In this document: piece after piece, positions 1-9,341 of the stretch
Layout of the letters: each line of letters begins with the position of its first letter
How positions within the stretch are numbered: position 1 is the first letter of the stretch
NCBI GenBank assembly: GCA_023853785.1
Contig: JAJIRX010000003.1
Coordinates: 1-17,846 of the forward strand
Origin: Psilocybe azurescens
Taxonomy: Eukaryota > Basidiomycota > Agaricomycetes > Agaricales > Agrocybaceae
Length of the DNA stretch: 17,846 nucleotides
Direction of reading: 5' to 3'
Notes under the pieces: generated by a model
What the model saw: only the letters and a program-made list of their open reading frames with translations
Database searches by the model: none
Told to the model about the DNA's origin: nothing
Position numbers and translations under genes: made by a program

Positions 1-1826
1 ACTTGGTACAAGATCGATCATCATGGTGGAACTTGCGTTCATGATACATATACTGACGAGACCCCCTGAGATATTCAGTGAGTACAGCGGTCATAAGTAT
101 AAATCCAATCGAATGTCTTACCGATGAAGTGCAAAATCAGAGGAGCAGCTATGTTCACCTTGCGCTGGATACACCAGCCATATCCAGCACATGTTATCCC
201 CAGAATCACAGAAAAGAAAGGCAAGAGTCGAAGGCGGGCCTGGCAGGGAAATGCACGATTTGAGCAAAATGTAGTATTGTTATTGTGCTTATTTTCTCAC
301 CTGTTCGAGAGCGATGCCTTCTTCATGGTTCACAGTCAGCTTCGAGGATGTCCCTGAGAGGCGGGCTTCTGCGGATTTCTTGAACCGTTGGTACTCCATA
401 TCAAGAATACGTCCGATGACAGTACTTCCAATGGACACACCACCACCAGTGGCCAAAAAGCACAAGCCAATCGTGGTCTCGTTTAGAAAGGGATACGTGT
501 CTTTGAAGAGCGTGGAGATCGTAGCCAGGAAAGAATAGAAGACAGCACAAGTGAGTGCACTTATTAGCAGTAGAACATCAACGTCGGGATTCAAGAATAG
601 ACCGAATGGATTTCGAGGTATCTTTGACTGAGTCGGTCTTACTGGAATCTTGTCCGCCTTTCTTCGTCCACGACCAATCACAGGGATGACTGGTTTGTAT
701 ATGAGAAAAGTGTCCTCTTTATTTTTGGCTGAGATCGAAAGCAAGGTTTCTGGCTGGAATCTGTGTAACAGCATAAGCTGAGGCGTCACTTCAAAGCTAG
801 ACAGAGCACTCGCAGTATAATGATAATGAAGCAAACGGCTGATGCAATGCAGAGACACCAGAAAATGGATCTATTATCAAAGACGTAAGCAATAATGTTG
901 TATTCCGATATACTTCACGAACCTCCAACCCAGTTTATCAGCAAGCACTCCACCAATGACAGGACCTATGGATGGACCTAGCTATTTGTCACCTCACATA
1001 AGACTAATGTAAGTAACATATCTGTAATGCGAGCCTACCATTGGACCAATCGTGAATACTCCAACAAAGCCACCTCTTTCTGCTCGGGTGGAAATGTCTC
1101 CAATAACGCCGGCACCTAACCATATCAATGCACAATTTAGATAATACATATGCTCTCCTTAGAAAGTGTTTACCAATAGCAATCGTGCTAGCCGATCCTG
1201 TGGCTTGCAGGCAGCGTAACACCATTAGTAACCAGTAATCTGAAGTTGGAGTCAGGGCCAATCCGATGCAAGACAAAGTCAGAATCAGTAGGCATAGTGC
1301 AGAGATTGGTCGTCGGCCGACGTGATCTGAAACTGGACCCCATAACATGGGGGCTAAGTCCTGATAGTCAACAAGAGAATGCATTATATTGAGGATGTCA
1401 TTTACCAATACCCTGCAGGACCATATACATGGTGACCTATATGAGACGATAATTAAAAATGACGTGAAAGTAGGGTTGATCGAATGCAGGCATACCGTCA
1501 GGTTAATGAGTTCAGTGGATTTGTTAAATGCCTTTGAGATCGTAGGTATGGCTGGAAAATATATATTCGCAGTAAGTGGACTTAAGAAAGTAAAGGTAAG
1601 TCGATTTAAATTCAATTGAACTAGTCGTGAATTACCTGAAAATTCCAACGAAGGCAGTGAAAATCACGATAGACCATTTCTCATTTTTGGAGAACCTGTC
1701 ATGGCCCAACTGTGGAGGGCTCGATTGGACGGGACTGGTGTCTGAATGCAGTTGCTCGACTTGGACTGGCGTTCGTCCTTCGGCAAATTCTTTCTTGTCA
1801 TTTTCAGATCCGTCATGACTAGTCAT
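1..1826 (-). CDS. MFS transporter, DHA1-type drug:H+ antiporter (3' end cut by window)
   Basis: Multi-exon gene read on the minus strand. Exons: 1826-1636, 1580-1496, 1436-1406, 1353-1174, 1115-1039, 981-923, 870-810, 753-301, 239-122, 65-1. All join in frame, giving 440 residues before the window edge. A hydrophilic N-tail of about 50 residues precedes TM1. Motif A is at residues 108-118 (GPVSDHVGRRP, after TM2) and the antiporter motif C at 186-199 (GPMLGPSIGPVIGG, TM5), which together place it in the 12-TM DHA1 group (Qdr/Dtr-like). A PETL motif lies at the start of the long central loop, and a later exon carries an ARLRLLPFF...GYGW block usual for the second half. The product should be a proton-coupled exporter in the plasma membrane; the substrate cannot be read from sequence. 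The start at 1826 has G at -3 and gives a normal N-tail. The intron at 809-754 has a weak GTGCTC donor. About 40-100 C-terminal residues are missing. No frame breaks were seen. Confidence 0.9.
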
Positions 1827-2716
1827 CTCAGACAAAAGAAGAGTGGGTGCAAGCAAGACGAATTGGCTTCTCGACATTAAATATGTTGAAGGATGGACTC
1901 TCCCGTTCACTAAAAATAGCATTGTCGGGTATACTTCCGTGCTCAGGCTTACCTTCCGGGCGCTAGGCTGCCACGCGATTGATAAAAAGATGAACACAAC
2001 AATGATTCTCGCGAATTTTAGATTTCGCGTTCTAATAAGAATATCGAGATTATTTTTCGTAAAAGTCTTGCTATAAGTAAGGCTCCTCCTACCATATGAC
2101 CTTTCTGGAGCATGATGCATGATGGTTGAAGCTGAGGTCCGTATAGTGTGCCAGTGCTTGCCTTTGTCTTCATGAGACGCACGGCCAAACAAAGAAGGAT
2201 CGAGACGGGTTATTTTCTCACGCACGTTCTCAATCATTTAAATGATCTTTGGAGGATCAGTGGCAGATGGCCTCAAATATAAGTACGAGCTCTCTTGGAT
2301 CCCATCGCCTGCTGATTGCTATAATTCAACGTGCTGTGCCTTTACACAGGCCTTTTATTGCGTGTGTATCTCAGTTCCCAACAAGGAAGGCCTATTTGCG
2401 GGGCCCCTATAGTTATCGATGAAAGACTCCGCGAGCTGATGGATACAGTAGTACAGCCTGTACAGCAGAGCCTTTGTGAGTGTACTTTATCTGCTTACAG
2501 GTGGATTAGAACAAGCTGAGCGTGACTTATAGAAGTGCACTGAGCAGAGCCTGAAGTTCATGTTTGCCGTACACATCACAAGGTGTCGGGTCTTTCGGAC
2601 TTAGGTTCGCACCCTGTGTGGAGACACTGTCAAGCTTTCTAAGGACATATACACAAACCGGAACCGTGCGCTGAGCGCCACAAAACTCCGCCTTTCGTTT
2701 ACGACTCTTTACGACC
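1827..2716. other. Divergent intergenic region between the MFS gene and the first membrane-protein paralog
   Basis: No convincing separate gene. A TATA-like AATATAAG lies at 2275-2282, about 450 nt from both flanking start codons, so it could serve either direction. On the minus strand the MFS frame stays open upstream to an ATG at 2237 (see findings). A 13-bp palindrome GTACAGCCTGTAC sits at 2451-2463. The plus-strand ORF at 2331-2519 resembles no known protein and is probably chance. Confidence 0.5.
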
Positions 2717-4675
2717 ATGCCTACCCTCAGCACGACCATCGAGGATAGCTCTCCTGTAATCGTCTACTCTGGAAGCGGAGGAGGAGACTGGGTGGCGGGG
2801 AATTCTTCAAATGATCCACTAGCTTCCCTGTGCGTGTTTCTTGACCGTTGGCATTGTGTCCACCTCTAAAGGACGTTGCCTTGCGATGTCTACAGATACC
2901 TCGCAAGGGAGCTTCACACTCACCTCCAAAAACAGCGCCAATGCCTCGTTCTCGTTCTATGGGACTGGTGTTCAGATCTTTGGTGCTAAACGATCCAACC
3001 ATGGACCCTATCAGGTCACCATAGACTCGACTACGTACGCCCAAGTCAATGGGCAGGGGCGGACATCTTCCAGACATCCTTGTTCTCTGCCGTGGCTCTG
3101 ACCAATGGATTCCACAAAGTCACGATCACCAACTTTGGCACTACGTTCTTGGACATTGACTTCGTGCGTGATTGACTGACTATCGGAAACGTTCGTTCTC
3201 GTTTGATGGTCGACTTCTGTAGATAACATGGCAGACACCTGTAGGGTCTTCAGACGAACAATTGCTATCTTCTACTGTACAGGACTCAGAGGCACCCTTC
3301 AAATATACCCCAGAATCAGCATGGAATGCGAGTCCACCCAATGTTGGAATGTTCTCGGGAGGTTCTGGGCAGTACGTGGAGTCTTATTTTTGGAAATAGT
3401 ATGATATCAACATGATCTTTTTATATAGCACTACAACGACAGCCGGATCATCTGTAGAATTCACATTCACGGTCAGTGTTTACCTATCATTCTGATGATA
3501 ACGCTCTAATAGCCTCTCTTAGGGCAAGTGGCTGTACCAACTTCATGTTACTCTTGCACATATTGATATCGATATCAGGTTCTGCCGTGGCAGTCTTTGG
3601 CCCAGTAGGCCCCAGTGGTGCTCAATTTTCAGTCCAACTAGATAATGATAGCCCCGCGAATTATTCTACAAATAAACCATTCTACAGACCGCAGCAGTTA
3701 CTCTTCCAAGCCGGAAATCTTGGGAACGGGCAACATACTGTCAAAATGATACAGCAGTCTTGGGACAACTCTGCCTTGTCTCTCTCGGTTGACTATGCAC
3801 AGGTTTTCACCACTCACTCTCTACAAAACAGGTGAGTAATGATACGTATCTTGGTATCGGGCTCAACCTATCTGACCCAACTACAAGTGCTGCCGCAGGG
3901 TCAGTTATTCATTATATGTACGTCGCCTTTCGGCAAATTACTAACCTGATCCGTAAGAAGATTGTCCACGGGCGCTATCACAGGCATCGCCATTGGCACC
4001 GTCGCTTTATTTGCTGCGATCATTGCTGCCCTAATTATATTCCTACCTTCGAAACATATCTCAAACTCTTCCGTTTGAAAGGAAGGTCTGTAGAAAAAGG
4101 TTCGATCACGGGACCGTTCCAGTACCAACGAGTCAGTGGAGATATATCTGCTGGCCTTCCACCCCAGCCAGCGACATACGGACGTCATAACCATAGTGCA
4201 CAACCATCGCAGTCAATCTCAAATTTCACTCCACCATCTACAGGGTTCCCTCTACATCTGGTGGGACATACGCACCAAGTACAGACACGTCGTCACAGGG
4301 CCCGAATGTATGTTCCTTCAAAACTTTGATGTGTTTTGCTGCAGCACATTCTGATCACATCGACTTCTCCTAGACCCAAGTAGTTTCCATTCCGTTCACC
4401 ACGGATGGGAAATATCGACCTGACTTGCCAAACACACCTCAGCTTTTGCCACCACCAGGGGTGCGCAGGGATCCAAGTCCGTCGTCAAGTAGAAGTCGGC
4501 TTCAGTCGTCGTTGCCTCCTGGAGCCGAACAACCAAGCGTGATTACTGATGATGAGTTGGGAAGGATTATGGAGCAGTCGAGCCGGGGTCATATCGTAGG
4601 CCATTGCCCGCACCATTGCGTCGACCTACAGAAGCAAGTTTGGCTTGGACAGAGCCGCCACAGTATCAACGGTGA
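2717..4675 (+). CDS. Single-pass membrane protein with two lectin-like ectodomains, copy 1 of a tandem pair
   Basis: Exons: 2717-2829, 2896-3163, 3223-3371, 3429-3471, 3523 (one nucleotide), 3579-3831, 3888-3899, 3961-4183, 4244-4307, 4374-4675. The protein has two galactose-binding-like beta-sandwich domains (domain 1 with GAKRSNHGPY.VTID; domain 2 with FGPVGPSGAQ and a GNLGNGQHTV block). A Ser/Ala stalk, a TM helix around residues 285-308 (GIAIGTVALFAAIIAALIIF) and a Pro/Ser-rich cytoplasmic tail ending EPPQYQR follow. No cleavable signal peptide is evident. This architecture recurs in agaricomycete genomes, where members are usually called transmembrane or hypothetical proteins; ligand and role are unknown. 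Frame problems: an apparent extra C near 2899, missing G in the G4 run at 3056-3059, one unresolved break between about 4058 and 4110, and a missing G near 4577. An alternative acceptor at about 2915 would avoid the first break but delete five residues. The start is set by the MPTLSTTIEDSSP opening shared with copy 2. Confidence 0.75.
3523..3523 (+). other. Candidate single-nucleotide exon (G) in paralog copy 1
   Basis: The upstream exon ends ACG in phase 0 at 3471 and the downstream exon begins GT TCT GCC at 3579, so one base must be supplied to make Gly (FTGSAVAVFG). Within the 107-nt gap, an acceptor CTCTCTTAG ends at 3522, one G follows, and GCAAGT, the consensus of GC-AG introns, starts at 3524. 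This splits the gap into introns of 51 and 55 nt, both normal here. The paralog has the same layout at 6303. Confidence 0.6.
3888..3899 (+). other. 12-nt exon followed by an intron with a NAGNAG acceptor
   Basis: The exon TGCTGCCGCAGG encodes the Ala-rich stalk between introns 3832-3887 (56 nt) and 3900-3960 (61 nt). The second intron has a perfect TACTAAC branch site near 3940 and ends in AAGAAG (3955-3960), where use of either AG keeps the frame and adds or omits one Arg. The matching exon in the other paralog is 66 nt. Confidence 0.6.
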
Positions 4676-5470
4676 TGGAGAGAATTCAATACTTTTCAGG
4701 GCTTTTTGAAGAACTTTTTGTGGCTTTTATCATATATCTCTTGCGACTGCCATAGTCAAAAACAGTAACGATCGTGGACTTACTTATCTACTTACCTCTC
4801 CGCTTTCTAGGGCTGCGGTTCTGTGTACCTATTTCGCTTATTTCTTGGACCCGACGAAGACATTTCCGTGGGCATGTGCAGTAAAGTATTCCTATGTAAC
4901 ATAATAGATCAACCTGTGTACGTTACAACGAAGTAGAAGTATCACCTCAAAGTTGCGAGCGTTCAGGACAAACAATTAGTAGAATACAAGTTGCCTTGAA
5001 ATATAGACTGATGATTGTCCAGAGAACCAACAATTTTTAGAGCTTCGAGTACGCGATAAAGGTCCACCTACATCTTTTAAGCACACTGCTTGCAAGTGAA
5101 CGAGAGACATTCGTGAGATAAATTGGGCATATAAGTCCATTGACGCGCGTCGCGGCGCCTCCCTGAAACCCGAAACTTGAGCCGATTTGGTAAATTTGTT
5201 CAAAATCAATGTTCTTCATGGATCACCGCCATCAAGCCGCCACCCCTGTGATTTGCTTCCCAACCCGCGTGAACGTTGAAGTCTGTTCCTTTGAAATTGT
5301 TGACTCACCACGGTAAATCGTGCTGACTCGGCGTGCATACGCAGCAATCATGACATCGCTCGTCCCTGTTGCTTTGTTCGGAACTTTGTGTTTCAATGAG
5401 CTGAAATCTCCAGGCATATATTTAACGTTGGAGTTCGCTCCTCTCTTTTCTTCAATATTGCTGGTCAATT
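4676..5470. other. Intergenic region between the two paralogs
   Basis: It holds the 3' flank of copy 1 and the promoter of copy 2. Short minus-strand ORFs at 4976-5219 and 5232-5468 match nothing I recognise and look like chance reading. A 10-bp palindrome GACGCGCGTC lies at 5142-5151, resembling but not identical to the MCB element ACGCGT. Confidence 0.5.
5417..5425 (+). promoter_or_regulatory. Putative TATA box of paralog copy 2
   Basis: TATATTTAA about 46-54 nt upstream of the start codon at 5471, a spacing that leaves a short leader. The leader itself is pyrimidine-rich (CTCCTCTCTTTTC), common in fungal 5' regions. Confidence 0.4.
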
Positions 5471-7203
5471 ATGCCATCGTTCACGACGTTACTTGAAGAT
5501 ACCTCTCCCATACTTGTCTACTCGCAGGCGAACTGGCAAGCTGGGACTTCCAATGGAGATGATCTATTTGACAAGTCAGTTCTATTGTTACTTATTCGAG
5601 TAAAGATTTACGTTGCGACATGTGTACTTACTGCCGGCGGTTTCTCTTGCCAGATACTCAGATGCTACATTTACGGCCTCGCAGACTAAAGGTGCAACCA
5701 TGTTTTTCGGATTCAATGGCACATCCGTCGCGATCTATGGCGCTAAACGAGGCAACCACGGGCAATACAACGTCACGATCGACAATTTCAACACTATCAG
5801 CGCCAGTGGTGCTTCAGATACGGAACAATTCCAACAGCTATTGTATACCTCGGGGACTTAGAGTCAGGCTTTCACAATATGACTATCCTTAATCTCGATG
5901 GTAACTTCTTAGATGTGGACTATGTGAGTGACTGTTTTCCTTTTCAATTGAATACTTTTCCGAACTGTTTGTCGAATTGTCAGGTAACATTCAAGACGAA
6001 TGTTGGCCAAGATGGCGAAGATATCATCATCAATACATTTCAAAATGCGCATCCTTCATTCTCATACACACCCGCTTCTTCCTGGAAGACTCCAAGTCAG
6101 GTTGAGAGATTTATGGGTGGGTCGGGCCAGTGCGTAGAGTTTATTATCAGAACAAAGACCATAGTGACGAACTTACACTGTCAGTGCAACGACAGACTCT
6201 GCCACAATGACATTTATGTTCCATGTAAGTCCTATTCTGTTACGTGAATTGCAACTACTGAGCATTGTTCCATTCTTTCTTTCTTTCTTGGTATACTTCT
6301 AGGGTAAGGTTACTAGTGCCCCTAGAGCATTAGCAAGGTATTTACCTGTATGCTTTCTCTTTTAGGAGATGCAATTGCCCTGTACGGCCCAGTTGGTCCT
6401 TCTGCTGCGTCTTATACCGTGCAAGTCGACAGTGGAAATCCAATGCTCTACGCTGCAAACAGGGTGGTTTACCGCTCACAGCAAGTTTTATTCTTCGCAG
6501 GCAATCTCGGTGCGGGTGTGCACTCCTTCAGGTCCAAACCCCTTCTGCTTCCGGGGAATTGGCCATAGACTACGCCACTGTCTACACTACACGTTCATTG
6601 GGAGGAAGGTGAGCATCCTTTGACCTTTGCTTGGGTCGGCTTTGATTGAAAAACCAGCCTACTATCCGATGCTTCGGTTCTCAGCAGCATTAATAACACC
6701 GATACCTCAAACAATAACACAAGGTAGGTTCGAATTTTATTCCCTCGTCTATATTACTCATTTTCATTTCTAGTACTGTCTATCGAACACCAAAATCTGT
6801 GATTGCTGGCCTGGCCGCCGTCTCTTCAATTGCTTTGTTTATCTTGCTTGGCTGCGTCTTCCTTTCCGTACGCCTACGCCGCGTAAGAAGATCTATGAAC
6901 GAATTACTTAGAGTCGGTGGCCTGGATCACGAATTTGATACTACCGTACAGCCATTCACGGTGGAATACCACCCTGTCGGAAGTACCCCAAGCCTCCAGA
7001 GCACTAATAGACCAAGCAGCGGAATGCACTTAGTCGGGTCCACAGACAATGGCGGTTTCACCACTGTGGCGCTTACTGCTCCTGGGAGAGCTGTGATTGG
7101 GGCCACGAAATCCTCCAATGGTCATAGAATAAACCCTAGCATTGCCAGCACGTCCGCGTCCAGCTTGGTAGCTCCACCGCGGTACCAGCTCGAACCTCGG
7201 TGA
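5471..7203 (+). CDS. Single-pass membrane protein with two lectin-like ectodomains, copy 2 of a tandem pair
   Basis: Exons: 5471-5574, 5654-5923, 5984-6129, 6185-6224, 6303 (one nucleotide), 6366-6608, 6658-6723, 6774-7203, giving 433 residues once two missing bases are allowed for. Domain 1 (about 36-125) carries GAKRGNHGQYNVTID and FLDVDYVTF. Domain 2 (about 180-285) carries ALYGPVGPSAASYTV and a GNLGAGVHS block. An Asn/Thr/Ser stalk, a TM helix at about 300-322 (IAGLAAVSSIALFILLGCVF), a basic stop-transfer RLRRVRR and a 105-residue Ser/Thr-rich tail follow. It aligns with copy 1 over the whole ectodomain and shares intron positions there, but its tail is one exon and unrelated in sequence. 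The expected topology is N-terminus outside; ligand and function are unknown. Frame is lost at TT 5858-5859 and TT 6527-6528, each mended by one T. AATAAA at 7477-7482 is a possible poly(A) signal. Confidence 0.8.
6303..6303 (+). other. Candidate single-nucleotide exon (G) in paralog copy 2
   Basis: The upstream exon ends CAT in phase 0 at 6224 and the downstream exon starts GA GAT GCA at 6366, so one base is needed for Gly (FHGDAIALYG). The 141-nt gap contains a (TTTC)n pyrimidine tract and the acceptor ACTTCTAG ending at 6302, then G, then the donor GTAAGG at 6304. Splitting there gives introns of 78 and 62 nt. An unsplit 141-nt intron would be the longest in the window and out of frame. 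Confidence 0.6.
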
Positions 7204-8000
7204 CTTGGAAAAAGGCGCAACAGTCGCATAATGCTTCATAACATCAGGCGGTCTCTCATCAGCTCTTGGTTGAGGATGTGGTAATTTATAGTAATATGTT
7301 AATGAATCGATAGACACAATTCAAGGATGTAACTTTGGGCAATATGTAGCAGTATTTAAATTATTATTGATGATCATCTTGATCGGGAAGGACCCATGAA
7401 CTTGAAGTCCGATGGCTAGTCCACAAAACCACAACTCGACTATACAACACCTGGACAGAAGGCATATTCATAGGTGAATAAAGCTACATTACTTGACACA
7501 CAAAAGACACCTGGTATACGAAAGAATATCTCAGTTATTAACCACATATGCGCCCAAAGTAAATTATTTACTTTACACTACCGGATGCCTATTAGTATTG
7601 TTATGAGTACAAAGAACAGGTGGAGGTCGTGATCCAATTGGACCTCCATTAGGTATTACATTGCTAGATTGTACACGATGAAAGACATCCAGACAGCACC
7701 AAATGAAGGCAATAAGCTTGGGCTGTATGATGAGGATTATGATGGTCGTTCTGGTGTATCGGGTATCGAATGAGTGGTGGTTTGACGATGAAAGTGGGTC
7801 GAGGAAGTATTCACGGGTTTTTGTTCCTAGATATACTTGGAGGTCGTGAAAGGCGTAAACGAGGGTGGGTGTTAGACATAGAGGTTAAGGAAAGCGCGGG
7901 GTTCCGAGAGGAGACGATTTGGGTTCCGTCGGCCCAACATGATCCCGCGCCCAGCAAGCATAAAGTTAAGAAAAGGTCGAACCCCAAAAAGCTTTTTTTT
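7204..8000. other. Convergent 3' intergenic region between copy 2 and the kinase gene
   Basis: This contains the 3' flanks of two convergent genes. AATAAA at 7477-7482 is on the plus strand. A T10 run lies at 7992-8001, just at the kinase stop. The plus-strand ORF 7770-8267 runs into the kinase in antisense and has no recognisable product. Nothing else was seen. Confidence 0.5.
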
Positions 8001-9341
8001 TTAAGGTTGCAATTCTTCCATCTGGATCATATCAAACTTGCTGAGTCTTCTACGCCCAGCATCACACCTGCGCAGGTACTCTTTTGCCCTCTCTTTGAAC
8101 AATTCGCAGTCGTCGTACAGGTCAGCTGGGAGCTTATCTTTCCGTTGCTCCCATGGCTTTATGTCGACGGACTCGCAGCGGTCCAGACATACCATGATCA
8201 GGCCAAAGCTGTATGCGTCTGCCAGCAATGGGTCCTGGCATTCTCCTCGGAGGATTTCAGGTGCTGAAAATGGCCGTGTCCCGGGGTGAATTTGCTCATA
8301 CTTCACCGTCGGCAGTTTCGGGGTCGATGCAGACTGTTTGCGGGCGATGTACGGGAAGGGATCCACAGGCTCGTCGTCAGGAGACTTGAAGACAGAGTCT
8401 GCTGAGACAGAACGGCCGAAGTCAAGAAGCTTAATGGTATTTGTCCGTTTTGTAACTTGAATGTTCAGTAACGATAGGTCCCCATGACTCAGTCTGTACG
8501 AATGCAAGTGAGTAAGACCGTCTAACAGCTGGTTGTGATAATCGATTTTTTGCTTCGTCGTCAACTTTGGACGCTCTATGATGACATCGTATAACGTTCG
8601 ACCGTCGATGTACGCCAAAACCATCCCAACATTCTCTAACGATCCCAGGAACGCACATATGTTTCTATGCCGTGCCACTGTTGTGTACACTCGCAACTCT
8701 GCAAGGAATTGCACGGTGACATCAGAGGCGTTAGATTGCATTTCCCCGTTGATCTCGAGCTGGATGACATCCGGCTTCTTGACTACACATCGAAACAGCT
8801 CTGAAGCAGACCCATGAGCAAAGGGCTGCAAACTGGCGGTAGGATTAGGAGGAGCCGAGTAAGCTGTTGGTGTTGGGAACGAGAATATGGACGTGGGATG
8901 GCGTGGAGGATTGTAGATGGGGGAAGGAGGTGGGAATCGCTTCGCTTGTAATCGGTGCCGTGGTGATGGAGATTGTGGTGGCGTTGTTGATGTTCATCTA
9001 CGCCATGATTATACTGATCATAAACAGGCGGCTTTTCAACGGCTGTCTCCTCCGATGACGAGAACGAGTTCACTGAATGCGAAGGTTGTGTTTCTTCTTC
9101 TTCGTCCATTTCCACTGCATCGGAGGCAGTGACGTGAGATCCAATCGAATCAGACTGTATATTATAACGCACCCATCCACCAATTCTTCTTCGACGTCAA
9201 TGTTACCCGCTTTACGTGCATCGCCATCGGTGGTCTAGGGACTGTGTGTTGTACTGTCGGCGTCCGAGATTCAGTCGGTGTGTCGGGCGCTTGGGCGCTG
9301 CTGAAGCCTCTTGTGAATGCAGGACGCGAATTTTGGTGCAT
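8001..9341 (-). CDS. Protein kinase-like protein with low-complexity N-terminus; beta3 Lys not evident
   Basis: Proposed exons 9341-9173, 9114-9002 and 8939-8001 give 406 residues. The last exon is an uninterrupted 313-codon frame. The N-terminal ~130 residues are low complexity: an acidic block MDEEEET, then Pro-rich repeats. The kinase domain follows: degenerate glycine loop AHGSASELF (about 135-143), alpha-C FLAELRVY with Glu175 and a HRNICAFLG strand, catalytic loop HGDLSLLN (Asp248), LDFGRS (Asp267) and SAPEIL (320-322). HGD replaces HRD, as is common in agaricomycete kinases. The usual beta3 Lys is not seen: the segment reads VIQLEI, with KK five to six residues before the Gln. The C-lobe is short after the APE motif. 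The first intron (58 nt) is firm. The second (62 nt, GTAGAT donor, GCGAAG acceptor) is chosen because it links the two open frames; a GTTTAT donor 24 nt upstream is equally in frame. The start at 9341 has A at -3. Confidence 0.75.

Noticed and set aside
289..858. 189-codon minus-strand ORF as a separate gene
   Set aside because: It is the largest MFS exon plus flanking intron sequence; upstream and downstream exons join in frame.
2331..2519. 62-codon plus-strand ORF before copy 1
   Set aside because: No motif, no splice link to the start at 2717, and a length expected by chance.
5142..5151. GACGCGCGTC palindrome as a cell-cycle MCB box
   Set aside because: It does not contain the exact ACGCGT core, and no second copy lies nearby.
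7770..8267. 165-codon plus-strand ORF overlapping the kinase 3' end
   Set aside because: Antisense to the kinase C-lobe in its second half, with no motif or intron logic; a shadow of coding sequence.
8783..9172. 129-codon minus-strand frame with a His-rich stretch as an independent protein
   Set aside because: Its start lies in a 58-nt intron with good borders. The His-rich part is the wrong frame of the Pro-rich region that runs directly into the kinase domain.
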